DNA of 64,000 nucleotides from UBA8079 sp049601915. Its GTDB lineage: Bacteria; Pseudomonadota; Alphaproteobacteria; UBA6615. The translations under genes were made by a program, and so were the position numbers. The stretch spans positions 124,001 to 188,000 of the forward strand of contig JBMYRB010000005.1 of NCBI GenBank assembly GCA_049601915.1. The letters run 5' to 3'. Under the pieces are notes generated by a model. It saw only the letters and a program-made list of their open reading frames with translations. It did not search any database and had not been told where the DNA came from. This document shows, piece by piece, positions 26,746 to 36,145 of this stretch (the first letter of the stretch is position 1; every line of letters begins with the position of its first letter).

Positions 26746-27096
26746 ATGGAAATTGTCTTAAAGTTTTTAGCCACGCCGGAATATCAGATCCTGTTCATCT
26801 TGCCGTTCGTGGTGATGACGGTCGCAACCCTGGCCTTGCGCTCGGTGCTGCCGAAGGCAGACAACTCGCATCAGTCGGGTCGGATGGCGGCTTATGACGA
26901 CCTTCACCGGGAAGCCTATATCGGCGCGATTATCTCGGCCGTGGTCACGGTCGTCGCGTTTGAAATCCGCGGCGGGCCCGAGCCCTTCGTGCTGGTCTGG
27001 AAGCCGCTCCTGTCGACGGTCATGATCCTGCCGTTCGGCTATGGCGTCGCACTGTTCATCGGTGGTGTGACGGGGATGACCCGCAACGCCGCCTAG
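26746..27096 (+). CDS. Small integral membrane protein of unknown function
   Basis: The protein has 116 residues from ATG 26746, with GGGGAG 8 bp upstream. It has three probable membrane helices: ILFILPFVVMTVATLALRSV, YIGAIISAVVTVVAF and STVMILPFGYGVALFIGGV. Charged loops are short. I recognise no family. It is transcribed away from the peroxiredoxin-like selenoprotein gene across a 183-bp region and is convergent with the bicupin gene. Confidence 0.7.
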   Translation: MEIVLKFLATPEYQILFILPFVVMTVATLALRSVLPKADNSHQSGRMAAYDDLHREAYIGAIISAVVTVVAFEIRGGPEPFVLVWKPLLSTVMILPFGYGVALFIGGVTGMTRNAA

Positions 27097-27100
27097 GCCT

Positions 27101-27898
27101 TTACCCGGCCGCGGCGGCAAGGCTGCCGGCGCCGGTCAGTACAATATACAGTTCGAGGGGCGCGTCGCCGGTGTTGCCTATGCTGTGGCATTCGCCGCGC
27201 GGTACAAACACGAAACTGTCCTCGCGAAGCTCGCCCCCGTCGCCATCTCCTATCGCGTGGCCTTGCCCCGAGACCACATAATAAATCGCCTCGGCACTGG
27301 CGAGCGCATGTTCTTCGATGGCTGCACCCGGCGCCAGTGATGCGTGGACCAGCGCATTATCACTGCCGTTGTGGCTGCCGATGGGTGCTTTCACGTCGGC
27401 GTCCCGCCACGCGTCCGGGGTGCCGTCACCGGGTTCGGACGTCTCTTCCAGACGGACCAGGATGCCCTCGTTGAGGCCGTCGCGCGCGCGCGAGATGTCG
27501 TCGTCGCCGACCGTGCCGCAAAACCGGTAGCCGGTGCCTTCAACGCTCGGGGCGTTCATGTAGAAGCCGATGACTTTCGCATCCTCGTCGGGGGTCTCGT
27601 TGTAGAAGAAATGTTCCGAGCCCTTGGGCATGAGGCGGCAATGGCCGGCCGTCACGACCGCGCGGCTTTCGCTCTGGCCGACGACCCCGTAGCCCGAGAT
27701 GTAGACCGCGATTTCGTCGCTGACCTCGTGGAGGTGCTTGGCATGGGTGGAGCCCGGCCGGAAGATCGAATGGAACACCGTGGTGGCGCTGCCCGTGTCG
27801 CCGGTGATGGGCAGGCGGAACTCGGAAATGGCCCAGCCGTCGCGCTCTTCCATGCGTTCGGGGGCCACGTCCATGGTCTGTATGATCGAAATGCTCAT
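27101..27898 (-). CDS. Two-domain cupin protein
   Basis: The 265-residue bicupin starts at ATG 27898 with GGAAAG upstream. The first domain has STHAKHLHEVSDEIAVYISG and RLMPKGSEHFFYNE. The second has GAAIEEHALASAEAIYYVVSG and FVFVPRGECHSIGNTG. Such proteins include oxalate decarboxylase-like and dioxygenase-like enzymes. The second domain lacks some canonical His ligands, so it may be structural. The metallo-beta-lactamase gene precedes it on the same strand, 11 bp away. Confidence 0.8.
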   Translation of the reverse strand: MSISIIQTMDVAPERMEERDGWAISEFRLPITGDTGSATTVFHSIFRPGSTHAKHLHEVSDEIAVYISGYGVVGQSESRAVVTAGHCRLMPKGSEHFFYNETPDEDAKVIGFYMNAPSVEGTGYRFCGTVGDDDISRARDGLNEGILVRLEETSEPGDGTPDAWRDADVKAPIGSHNGSDNALVHASLAPGAAIEEHALASAEAIYYVVSGQGHAIGDGDGGELREDSFVFVPRGECHSIGNTGDAPLELYIVLTGAGSLAAAAG

Positions 27899-27909
27899 TT
27901 TCTTTCCGT

Positions 27910-28791
27910 TCAACTGGGCTCGTCGAGAAACTTGAATGTCTGACTGTCGCCGGCACGCGTGATATGGCCGGCGGTCGCGCCGGCGAAATGCACCGGCAGC
28001 ACAAGGGTTCCTGCATCCGTGTGGGTGTCCACGAACGCCGTACGGCTTCGCGCCGACATCTCCAGGTCCCAGCAGAAGCACGTGCTCCATTCGGGATGGG
28101 GTACCTGGATGGGATGGTGCATCAGGTCGCCGATGAAGGCGCCGCGTTCACCTTTGGATTCGACGTTCACGATCACATGGCCCGGGGAATGTCCCGGTGT
28201 GGGTTCGAGCCATATGCCGTCCTCGATTTGGTGGTCATGATCCACCAGGACGGCCTGTCCGGCCTCCATGACGGGCAAAACGCTGTCGATGAATGTCAGG
28301 CCGATCCGTTCCGAGCCCTGGGCGCTTTCCTTTTCCCAATGGGCATACTCGTCGCGCGCGAAGACATATTTTGCGTTCGGGAAGGTCGGCACCCATCGGC
28401 CGTCGCGCAGCTGGGTATTCCAGCCAACGTGATCGGGGTGCAGGTGGGTGCACATGACGATATCGATGTCTGCGGGTTTCAGCCCCAGGGCTTTCAGGTT
28501 GTCCATCCACGGCCACTTTTTCATGTGGAATTCGGGGTGGGTCCGTTCCTTGTCCTCGCCGACGCAAGTGTCGATCAGGATGTTGTGGTGCGGCGTTTGC
28601 AACACGAAGCTCTGGAAGGCGAGCTTGAGTTTGCCGCTGGCGATGTCGAAATAGGTCGGCGCCATCCAGTTCAGATGGGCGGCCACAGCGTCTGCCGTCG
28701 CGGTGGGAAACATGTCGGCCGGCGTGATATAGGCGCCGGTGTCTTCGTGGACGGATTTGACGGAGAATGCGCCAATATTCAGAGGTTGCAT
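27910..28791 (-). CDS. Metallo-beta-lactamase-fold hydrolase
   Basis: The 293-residue protein has the metal motif CTHLHPDHVGWN (HxHxDH), the upstream NILIDTCVG strand, and PTPGHSPGHVIV and GAFIGDLMHHP with further His/Asp ligands. This matches the lactonase/AttM-like branch of the fold, so it may hydrolyse lactones or thioesters. The ATG at 28791 is the most family-like start, and an alternative lies 33 codons upstream. It is co-directional with the bicupin downstream and divergent from the PhyH gene. Confidence 0.88.
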   Translation of the reverse strand: MQPLNIGAFSVKSVHEDTGAYITPADMFPTATADAVAAHLNWMAPTYFDIASGKLKLAFQSFVLQTPHHNILIDTCVGEDKERTHPEFHMKKWPWMDNLKALGLKPADIDIVMCTHLHPDHVGWNTQLRDGRWVPTFPNAKYVFARDEYAHWEKESAQGSERIGLTFIDSVLPVMEAGQAVLVDHDHQIEDGIWLEPTPGHSPGHVIVNVESKGERGAFIGDLMHHPIQVPHPEWSTCFCWDLEMSARSRTAFVDTHTDAGTLVLPVHFAGATAGHITRAGDSQTFKFLDEPS

Positions 28792-28881
28792 CGCGCGGGT
28801 TCCGATTGGTTGATGAGCAAACAGAGTGTCTGATGTTAGGGTTGCCTGTGCAAGCGCAGGGGCGGGGGTATCATCCCCGAC

Positions 28882-29625
28882 ATGCTTCACGACGAAATTG
28901 CCCGTCGTTTTGCGGATGCCGGGGTCATGATTTTCGATGAAGTGTTACCGCCCGAGCTGGTGGCCGAGCTTCATGCCGGCTACAGCGCACAATATGAGGC
29001 GTATCATCAGGATCGGGAATTTGCTGATGCTCTCACTGTCGGCGACAAGCGAACAATGATCTCGATCGCCGTCGACGGCCGCTTCAACGATCCCGCGATA
29101 TATGCAAATCCAACCGCCTTCCCGATGATTCGGGAGCTGCTCGGCGGTGATGTGATTCTCGGTAGCTTTGTTTCGGTCACCTCGCTGCCTGGATCGCTTG
29201 ATCAGGAGCCGCATCTCGATATGCCAGTGTTGTTCGAAGCCGAGCAAGTGAGCCCCGAATTGCCGGTTTACAGCCTTACGCTGGTAATCCCCCTGGTTAA
29301 TATGAACGCGACGAACGGCACGACGGCATTTTTCCCGGGTAGCCACAAGGCCATCCATGACGGCATTCCTGATATGTCGCCCGTAGCACCGGACATCCCG
29401 GTTGGATCTGCCTTGTTGTTCGATGCGTGGGTCTGGCATGGGGGCACCCCTAACCGATCTGCCGCGCCGCGCCCGGTGCTCTGCAACACCTATCAACGGT
29501 CATGGTTTCGTGACTCGGTGAACTTCTTGTCCCAGCCGCCGCTTGTGATGCATGCTGCGGAACGGGCGAAAATCCCGGAGGCGCACCGACATCTGTTCGA
29601 TTGGGTCCGGTCGCCGCAGGCATGA
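28882..29625 (+). CDS. Phytanoyl-CoA dioxygenase (PhyH) family protein
   Basis: The 247-residue Fe(II)/2-oxoglutarate oxygenase has the H-x-D motif PHLDMP (His111, Asp113) and the distal iron ligand in WHGGTPNRSA (His186), followed by RPVL with the Arg that usually holds 2-oxoglutarate. The strand NGTTAFFPGSHK is typical of PhyH proteins. It hydroxylates an unknown small molecule. It is divergent from the metallo-hydrolase, with a 90-bp gap that contains a small GGGG/CCCC hairpin right before the start. Confidence 0.85.
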   Translation: MLHDEIARRFADAGVMIFDEVLPPELVAELHAGYSAQYEAYHQDREFADALTVGDKRTMISIAVDGRFNDPAIYANPTAFPMIRELLGGDVILGSFVSVTSLPGSLDQEPHLDMPVLFEAEQVSPELPVYSLTLVIPLVNMNATNGTTAFFPGSHKAIHDGIPDMSPVAPDIPVGSALLFDAWVWHGGTPNRSAAPRPVLCNTYQRSWFRDSVNFLSQPPLVMHAAERAKIPEAHRHLFDWVRSPQA

Positions 29626-29856
29626 CCGGCGGATCGCGCGGTTTTTCGCCTTCTGAGCCCAAAATCACCTCATCGCGGCCACATTCGCGATCTACATACA
29701 GACGTGGCGGCGGAGACGGGGCCTGGGTCCGCTGCCGGATATGTGCGTGCGAACGTTGACGTGTTCTCGGGGCACGCGCTACGGCAAAGGGATATGCGGG
29801 TGTCGGCTGTTCGCACCTGGGACAAAGCCGGGACGCAAAATTCGAGGAGAGAAACG

Positions 29857-30507
29857 ATGATGGGTAGATTGGGGACACGATCCAAGGTAATGCTCATGCG
29901 GTTTCAAAAAGCCAGTGCTGCAGCACTTCTTGCTGCTCCCTTCATGGCCCTGCCATTGGAGACCGCCGGTGCGCAGCTCGGCGACATTCTTAAGGCCCCG
30001 AAAACACTGATCGATCGCGCGATCGAGGCGCGCAGTACGGCCGACATCGCCAAGGACAACCGGATCGTCATCGATGTCAATCGGATCATGGCCGACATCG
30101 GCACGATCAAGGCCTCGACGGAGATTTATGAGCAGAAGCTCCTGATCACCGGTGTCTTCTCCGATCAGGAAACTCATGATGATTTTCTCGCCCAGGTGAA
30201 GCAGGTCGATGGGGTGAAGGAATTATTCTGGCATGCCCAGGTTCTGAGCGATGCCGAGCGCGAACGTCGCGTTGACGAACTCCTCGGTTGGGACGATGTG
30301 CTGGTGCTTGAGACCAAAGTCGGCGTGGAAATGGTTGCGACCCGCGGTGTCGCGGATGTGAATTTTCGCACGGCCGCTGACTCGTTCGGCACGATCTACC
30401 TGATGGGGCGCGCCCGTTCGCAGGAAGAACTCGACAAGGCAATCGCGACAGTGCGCAACACCGACAATGTCAGTCAGGTCGTCAGCTATGCCTTCGCGCG
30501 GCCCTAG
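29857..30507 (+). CDS. Exported BON-domain protein
   Basis: The 216-residue protein starts at ATG 29857 after GAGGAGA. It has a basic N-terminus and signal peptide (ASAAALLAAPFMALPLETAGA, cleavage likely after AGA). The mature part has two BON-like repeats, one around IDVNRIMADIGTIKASTEIY and KLLITGVFSD, and one around VLVLETKVGVEM with IYLMGRARSQEELDKA. BON proteins bind membranes or phospholipid in the periplasm and often respond to envelope stress. It is convergent with selB. Confidence 0.82.
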   Translation: MMGRLGTRSKVMLMRFQKASAAALLAAPFMALPLETAGAQLGDILKAPKTLIDRAIEARSTADIAKDNRIVIDVNRIMADIGTIKASTEIYEQKLLITGVFSDQETHDDFLAQVKQVDGVKELFWHAQVLSDAERERRVDELLGWDDVLVLETKVGVEMVATRGVADVNFRTAADSFGTIYLMGRARSQEELDKAIATVRNTDNVSQVVSYAFARP

Positions 30508-30535
30508 GCTTGCACCGCGTTTTCGGGGGCGCGGA

Positions 30536-32446
30536 TCAGGCGCCGAAGATTTCGGCTGCGGGGCGCACCTGATGGCGCGCATTGCCGTCGCGTCGTGACA
30601 GCCCCACACGATCAAAATACTCCAGCACTTCGACGGCGATATTCCGGCCGATGCCCGCTTTCTGCCGGAACGGAGATACGCCAACGGTCCCGTCGGTTGC
30701 GACCATGGCCTCGAAGACTTCCGCGTGGGCGCGCAGTGCTGTCGGCGTGAAAAACCTGTTCTCCGCAATCTGGACCGCGAGGCCCATGCGGACGGCCTGC
30801 CGGAGGGTCTTGTCGACACCGTTGACCGGGAGGCCTGCCGTCTGAGCGAGGTCGTGCACGACCGGCGGGCTTTCCGGTGTTTCGCTGAGAAGAGGTTCGA
30901 TGACATCCCAGCGTTTCGCATCATCGCCGGTCAGGCCTGGCTGATGATCGGGGCGGTGTAACAGCATGCCGTTGCTCGACAAGGTCTTGTCGGCAACCAG
31001 CCCTGCGCTGATCGCGTCGAATAGCGGCTCGGGGATATAGCGTCCTAGGCTTTTGCGGAGCTGCGCCGCGGCGGGCCCGAGCCGGTCGGGGTAGCGCGTG
31101 TGGAACTGGTCGAGCGCTGTGAGCAGTTCGTCCTGCCGGGTTGCCCATGTCTCCGCGGACAACGCCAGGGCTGTGTCGTCATCACCCGTGACGACGGCAT
31201 TGGTGGATTCCAGAGTCGCGGCCATTTCTGCCCCGGTCAGATTGCGCCCGGCCGAGAATTCCCCGATCGAAACGCCGGTGGGTGACCGCTCGAGTGCGGC
31301 CGTGAACGCGGCGATCGGATCGGGCGTGTCGAGAGCCGTCAGCAGATCCAGCCGTTCCGGCTTGGAGCGACCCCGGCGCGGGGGATGCAGGTCCACGACA
31401 TGTCCACCGCCAAGCGTGAATTTCGCCGACTGATCGCGAATCACGAAGCGATCGAGAACGCAGGCCCCGACGGGTGTATCGAGCACCAGCTGGGCGAGAA
31501 TCGAGGTGCCGGGTGCCGCACTGTCGGCCCCCAAGAGGGCGACGCGGCCGGTTACATTCCGGGCGCCGAGATGAACATGCACGGGTGTCCAGTGGCGCAA
31601 TGGCCGCTTCGCGTCGGCAACAACATGTAGCCTGACATCCAGTTTGCGGAAAAGGCTGAGCGCGGAATCGGCGACGAGCCAGTCGCCACGCTCGATGTCT
31701 TCCTTGTCGAGCCCGGCAAGGTTGAGGGCCAGCCGGTCACCGGCCTGCCCGGCGTCACTGTTCTGGTTGTTGGCGTGAATGCCGCGCACCCGAACCTGGG
31801 TGTCGTGCCCGGCGATCCACAGGCGGTCTTCTTTGGCCACCGTACCGGCGAATGCGGTGCCGGTGACCACGAGACCGGCGCCGGCGACGGTGAAGACCCG
31901 GTCAACGGCGAGGCGGAAATGGCCGTTGCCCGCGCGGGCCTCGGTTTCGGCGGCCATACTGGCCACGTGTTGCTGCAGGTCGCCGATCCCATCACCGCTG
32001 ATCGCCGAAACCGGGTAGATGGGGGCACCCGCGAGTGATGTTTCGCCGATCAGGAGTTCGATCTCGGCCAGAACCCCCGCGACCCGATCGGGGTCGACAC
32101 GGTCGATCTTGGTCAGCGCGACCATGCCGCGTGAGATGCCAAGAATGTCCAGGATCGCCAGATGTTCGAGGGTCTGGGGCATTGGCCCGTCATCGGCGGC
32201 GACCACCAGCAGCGCGCAGTCAATGCCCGTCACGCCGGCGAGCATGTTGTGGACCAGGCGCTCATGGCCCGGAACGTCGATAAAGCCGAGACGGGAACCA
32301 TTTTCGAGGTCGGCATAGGCAAAACCGAGATCGAGGGTCATGCCGCGCTTTTTTTCTTCCGGCAGCCGGTCGGCATCGACGCCGGTCAGCGCCTTTACCA
32401 GCAGCGTCTTGCCGTGATCTATGTGGCCCGCGGTGGCGACGATCAT
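30536..32446 (-). CDS. selB: Selenocysteine-specific elongation factor SelB
   Basis: The 636-residue protein starts at ATG 32446, overlapping the selA stop (ATGA). GTPase motifs are GHIDHGKT (G1), DVPGHE (G3) and TKID (G4) with VSAISGDG. EF-Tu-like domains 2 and 3 follow, then a SelB-specific C-terminal part (winged helices) that binds the mRNA SECIS hairpin. SelB delivers Sec-tRNA to UGA codons that are followed by a SECIS. Together with selA, tRNA-Sec and selD this completes the Sec decoding set in one window. Confidence 0.97.
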   Translation of the reverse strand: MIVATAGHIDHGKTLLVKALTGVDADRLPEEKKRGMTLDLGFAYADLENGSRLGFIDVPGHERLVHNMLAGVTGIDCALLVVAADDGPMPQTLEHLAILDILGISRGMVALTKIDRVDPDRVAGVLAEIELLIGETSLAGAPIYPVSAISGDGIGDLQQHVASMAAETEARAGNGHFRLAVDRVFTVAGAGLVVTGTAFAGTVAKEDRLWIAGHDTQVRVRGIHANNQNSDAGQAGDRLALNLAGLDKEDIERGDWLVADSALSLFRKLDVRLHVVADAKRPLRHWTPVHVHLGARNVTGRVALLGADSAAPGTSILAQLVLDTPVGACVLDRFVIRDQSAKFTLGGGHVVDLHPPRRGRSKPERLDLLTALDTPDPIAAFTAALERSPTGVSIGEFSAGRNLTGAEMAATLESTNAVVTGDDDTALALSAETWATRQDELLTALDQFHTRYPDRLGPAAAQLRKSLGRYIPEPLFDAISAGLVADKTLSSNGMLLHRPDHQPGLTGDDAKRWDVIEPLLSETPESPPVVHDLAQTAGLPVNGVDKTLRQAVRMGLAVQIAENRFFTPTALRAHAEVFEAMVATDGTVGVSPFRQKAGIGRNIAVEVLEYFDRVGLSRRDGNARHQVRPAAEIFGA

Positions 32447-33849
32447 GAGTTGGGCAGCTTTTTGAGCTGGGCGCGGAACCCGTCCACATCGTCGAGGCAG
32501 CGCAGGTCGAGCCACAGCGCGTCGTCATGCACCCGGCCGATCACCGGGACCGGGAGCGTGCGCAGGTTCGCCGCCAGCCGCTTGAGGCACGCGCCCTGGC
32601 CGCGCGTCGCGACCGGCCGGATCACCAGCGCGGCACTGTCCAAGCTTTCGACCGGCAGTGCGCCGGAGCCGATCTGGCCCGCGCATGCCGCCACCGAGAC
32701 CGTGCAGGCCTCGCCGACAGCGTCACCCATGTCGCCGACCAGGCTGTCGGCCAGCGCGCGAATATCGGCTGGTGTGCGCGACAGCAGGCGCAACGTGGGC
32801 AGCCGCTCGTCCAGCCGGTCCGGATCGCGGTAGAGGCCGAGGGTCGCGGCGAGCGCGGCTAGGGTCGCCTTGTCGCAGCGCAGGGCGCGTTTTAGGGGAT
32901 TCTTCTTCAGCCGGGCGATCAGGTCTGCCCGGCCGACGATCAGACCGGCCTGGGGCCCGCCCAGCAGCTTGTCGCCGGAAAAGGTGATGATGTCGGCTCC
33001 CGCTGCGAGGGTCTCGCGCGGAGTGGGCTCATGGGGAAGGCCCCAGCGCTCCAGGTCGACCAGCGCGCCGGCGCCAAGATCGACGGCGAAAGGAATTTCG
33101 TTGGCATGCGCAATTACCGCGAGCCGGTCCTCCGGGACATCGGCGGTGAAGCCCTGGACCATGTAGTTGGAGGTGTGGACCTTCATCAGCAGCGCCGTCC
33201 GGTCGCCGATGGCGGTCTCGAAGTCGCTGGCATGGGTTCGGTTTGTGGTGCCGACCTCGACGAGCTTGGCACCGGCCCGCGCCATGATGTCGGGAATCCT
33301 GAACGCGCCGCCGATCTCGACCAGCTCGCCGCGCGAGACGGGCACTTCCTTGCGCAGCGCGAGTGCGTTGAGCAGCAGGAAGACCGCGCCCGCATTGTTG
33401 TTCACCACGGTCGCGGCCTCCGCGCCCGTCAGCTCACACAGCAACGCCTCGACATGCACATCGCGGTCGCCGCGCTTGCCGGTGTCGAGATCGAACTCTA
33501 GGTTGCTGGCGCCGCGCGCCGCCTCGGCCATTGCCGCAATCGCGGTCTCGGCCAGAGGCGCGCGCCCTAGATTGGTGTGCAGAACCGTGCCGGTCAGATT
33601 GAAGACCCGGCGCAGCCCCGGTAACGATTCGCATTCGAGCCGTGCGGCGGCCGATTGGGCAAACAGCTCTTCTGTCAGATCGACCCTGTCTCCTGCCGCG
33701 ATGGCCGCGCGGGCCGTGTCGAGTGCCGCGCGCAACGCCGACGCGGTCGCGATGCGGCCATGGGATTCGACAAGCGCGATCACAGCTGGCGCCTGCAGGA
33801 GCCGGTCGAGTGATGGAATATCGGAGAAGTCGGGTTTCTGTTCGGCCAT
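32443..33849 (-). CDS. selA: L-seryl-tRNA(Sec) selenium transferase SelA
   Basis: The 468-residue PLP enzyme has the pattern FNLTGTVLHTNLGRAPLAE, VNNNAGAVFLLLNAL, the PLP-lysine segment TFSGDKLLGGPQAG (Lys294), and a C-terminal region ending in KKLPNS. SelA converts Ser-tRNA(Sec) to Sec-tRNA(Sec) with selenophosphate from SelD. It is the first gene of a selA-selB operon with a 4-bp overlap. The 196-bp region upstream (33850-34045) holds no gene I can support. Confidence 0.97.
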   Translation of the reverse strand: MAEQKPDFSDIPSLDRLLQAPAVIALVESHGRIATASALRAALDTARAAIAAGDRVDLTEELFAQSAAARLECESLPGLRRVFNLTGTVLHTNLGRAPLAETAIAAMAEAARGASNLEFDLDTGKRGDRDVHVEALLCELTGAEAATVVNNNAGAVFLLLNALALRKEVPVSRGELVEIGGAFRIPDIMARAGAKLVEVGTTNRTHASDFETAIGDRTALLMKVHTSNYMVQGFTADVPEDRLAVIAHANEIPFAVDLGAGALVDLERWGLPHEPTPRETLAAGADIITFSGDKLLGGPQAGLIVGRADLIARLKKNPLKRALRCDKATLAALAATLGLYRDPDRLDERLPTLRLLSRTPADIRALADSLVGDMGDAVGEACTVSVAACAGQIGSGALPVESLDSAALVIRPVATRGQGACLKRLAANLRTLPVPVIGRVHDDALWLDLRCLDDVDGFRAQLKKLPNS

Positions 33850-34045
33850 GGGTGGTGATTGTTCCGTTCGCGGCAGCTTCGATCAAGGCTGATATAGTCT
33901 CCGACGCGACTAAGACCTGTGATTATCTGCCATGCCCATTGTTTCAAATGATCCCGACGGCTACGAATTCGCTCTGTCCGGGGTCGTCCGGACGACCGGG
34001 TAGGAAGACGACGTCAGCGCACATGATCGGTTATAGGAATCTCAA

Positions 34046-34936
34046 ATGAAAGACTGGGGTGGAATAGGGGCCGGTCTGGGCACCGTGGCGTGCGTGGTCG
34101 TGATGTTGATCGCTGGTCGGCTCGGCGCGACCACCGACGCGCTCACGATCTACGATCTTGCCGGCCTGCGCATGGGGGTCGCCGTGATCCTCGCCGTCCC
34201 CCTGCTGGTTCGATACTACCCTTGGCGTGTACGGCTGCGTGACCATGCGCTCGTTGCCTTCTTTGGCGGTGCGCCGTTTATCCTGATGCTGTTTGGCGGC
34301 ATGGTTTTCGCACCGGTCGGCCATGCGTCGGTTGTGATGTATGGCGCGCTGCCGGTCTTTGCCGCGCTCGTTGCTTGGGCCTGGGTCGGCGAACGGCCCG
34401 GGCGCTGGCAGTGGGCCGGGATTGCCACGATCGTCATCGGGGTCGGCACGGTCGGCTGGGATGCGTTTACCGATGGTGTCGTGGCAGGCCAGTGGCGCGG
34501 TCACCTGCTGTTTGTCGGCGCAGCGCTATGGGTCGCGATTTGGTATGGCAGCATGCGCGCGGGGCGGCTGACCGTCATGCAGTCGCTCGCTGCGCTGTTG
34601 ATTGGTAACGCCCTTATCTATGTGCCGATCTGGTTGCTGTTCCTGCCCTCGACGCTGTTGACCGCGCCGTTTGGGGACATCGTCATGCAGTCGGTGGTGC
34701 ACGGTGTGTTCGGGGCGTTTTTGTGTATTTTCGGACATGCCTATGCGGTCCGGACCATCGGTCCGACCCGCCAGGCCGCCGTCGGATCGCTCGTGCCCGC
34801 GCTGGCACTATTCGCCGCGATCCCTTTTCTGGGCGAGATCCCGACGGGTCTCAACATCGCCGGTGCGTTGATCGTGACCGTGGGTATTCTTGCGACTGTT
34901 TTCCTGCGGCCGTTCCCGCGGGAGGGTGGTCAGTGA
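34046..34936 (+). CDS. DMT-family (EamA) membrane transporter
   Basis: The 296-residue protein has ten hydrophobic segments in two EamA repeats. Repeat one begins GLGTVACVVVMLIAGRLGA, and repeat two begins around GHLLFVGAALWVAIWYGSM. The typical ending ALFAAIPFLGEIPTGLNIAG and a final membrane helix are present. It probably exports an amino acid or metabolite; no substrate clue is visible. The LLM oxidoreductase gene follows 40 bp downstream. Confidence 0.88.
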   Translation: MKDWGGIGAGLGTVACVVVMLIAGRLGATTDALTIYDLAGLRMGVAVILAVPLLVRYYPWRVRLRDHALVAFFGGAPFILMLFGGMVFAPVGHASVVMYGALPVFAALVAWAWVGERPGRWQWAGIATIVIGVGTVGWDAFTDGVVAGQWRGHLLFVGAALWVAIWYGSMRAGRLTVMQSLAALLIGNALIYVPIWLLFLPSTLLTAPFGDIVMQSVVHGVFGAFLCIFGHAYAVRTIGPTRQAAVGSLVPALALFAAIPFLGEIPTGLNIAGALIVTVGILATVFLRPFPREGGQ

Positions 34937-34976
34937 TGCGATCCCTCGATAGTTTCGACATGATGGAAAGATCCCC

Positions 34977-35999
34977 ATGGTGAAACTATCCGTTCTCGAT
35001 CAATCCCCGGTGCGTCAGGACGGGGATGCGCGCCAGGCGCTCGAAGAAACCATCGCGCTGGCACAAGCGGCCGAGCGGTTGGGCTATACCCGTTACTGGC
35101 TGGCCGAACATCACGGCACGGCCGGCTTTGCCGGGTCATCGCCCGAGATCATGGTCACCCGCGTGGCCGCGGCGACAGATCAGATCCGGGTCGGCTCGGG
35201 CGGGGTGATGCTTAGCCATTATTCACCGCTCAAGGTGGCGGAGAATTTCAAGCTGCTGGAGAGTCTGTATCCGGGGCGGATCGATCTTGGGATCGGCCGC
35301 GCGCCGGGCAGCGACGGGGTCACGGCGGCGGCACTTGCCTATGGCAGCGAAGTCGGGATCGAATATTTCCCGACCAAGATCGCCGACATGGTCGCGTTTC
35401 TGGCCGATGAAACGCCTGCAACCAAACCCTTCAAGGATGTCCGCGCCACGCCGGTTGTTGCCGAGGCGCCGGAGGTATGGCTGCTCGGCTCCAGTGATCA
35501 GAGCGCGGCCTATGCGGCGCATTTCGGGTTGGCCTATTCCTTTGCACATTTCATCGCACCGCAGGTCACCGCACCGGTGCTCAAATATTATCGCGAGAAG
35601 TTCCAACCCTCCGGGAAGCTTGCGGCACCGCGGGCCAATGCCGGCGTGTTCGTCATTTGCGCCGACACCCAGGAAGAGGCGGAGTATCTGGCCGCCAGCC
35701 GCGATCTGTGGCGCCTCAAGCTCAACTACGGGCAGCATCTGCCCTATGCCCATCCCGATGAGGCGCTGGCCTATGATTACAATGCGCAGGAACTGGAGAT
35801 CGTAGAGGCGAACAAGGCCAACCGGTTCACCGGCACGCCCGAAAGCCTGCGCGATCAGCTTTCGGCGTTCGTCGACGAACATGGATTTGAAGAGCTGCTC
35901 GTCCTGACGATCACCTATAATTTCGAGACCCGGCTGCGGTCCTACGAATTGCTGGCCGACACGTTCGAACTGACGGGGCCGGAAGCGGCTGCGGTATAG
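34977..35999 (+). CDS. LLM-class flavin-dependent oxidoreductase (luciferase-like, MsnO8 type)
   Basis: The 340-residue luciferase-like TIM-barrel protein begins LSVLDQSPVRQD, with RYWLAEHHGTAGFAGSSPE, GSGGVMLSHYSPLKVAENF and LGIGRAPGSD, all typical of the MsnO8/LLM group. GGAAAG precedes the ATG. Such enzymes use reduced flavin from a separate reductase to oxidise small molecules. The substrate is unknown. It probably forms an operon with the transporter upstream. Confidence 0.93.
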   Translation: MVKLSVLDQSPVRQDGDARQALEETIALAQAAERLGYTRYWLAEHHGTAGFAGSSPEIMVTRVAAATDQIRVGSGGVMLSHYSPLKVAENFKLLESLYPGRIDLGIGRAPGSDGVTAAALAYGSEVGIEYFPTKIADMVAFLADETPATKPFKDVRATPVVAEAPEVWLLGSSDQSAAYAAHFGLAYSFAHFIAPQVTAPVLKYYREKFQPSGKLAAPRANAGVFVICADTQEEAEYLAASRDLWRLKLNYGQHLPYAHPDEALAYDYNAQELEIVEANKANRFTGTPESLRDQLSAFVDEHGFEELLVLTITYNFETRLRSYELLADTFELTGPEAAAV

Positions 36000-36145
36000 A
36001 TAACGGCCCGCCTTGCGCGCCAGATCGCCGCGCCACCGTATGTGCTTGATTAACCTTTTGTGCGCAGAATAACCCCGCAACGCGCAGACATGCGCCCGGA
36101 GATCTGGCGTGTGGGCCCGACTCCAGGAAGGAACGAGGCGCCGAA

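Noticed and set aside
33931..34002. A 23-codon frame upstream of the DMT transporter
   Set aside because: No ribosome-binding site and no leader-peptide or attenuator features.
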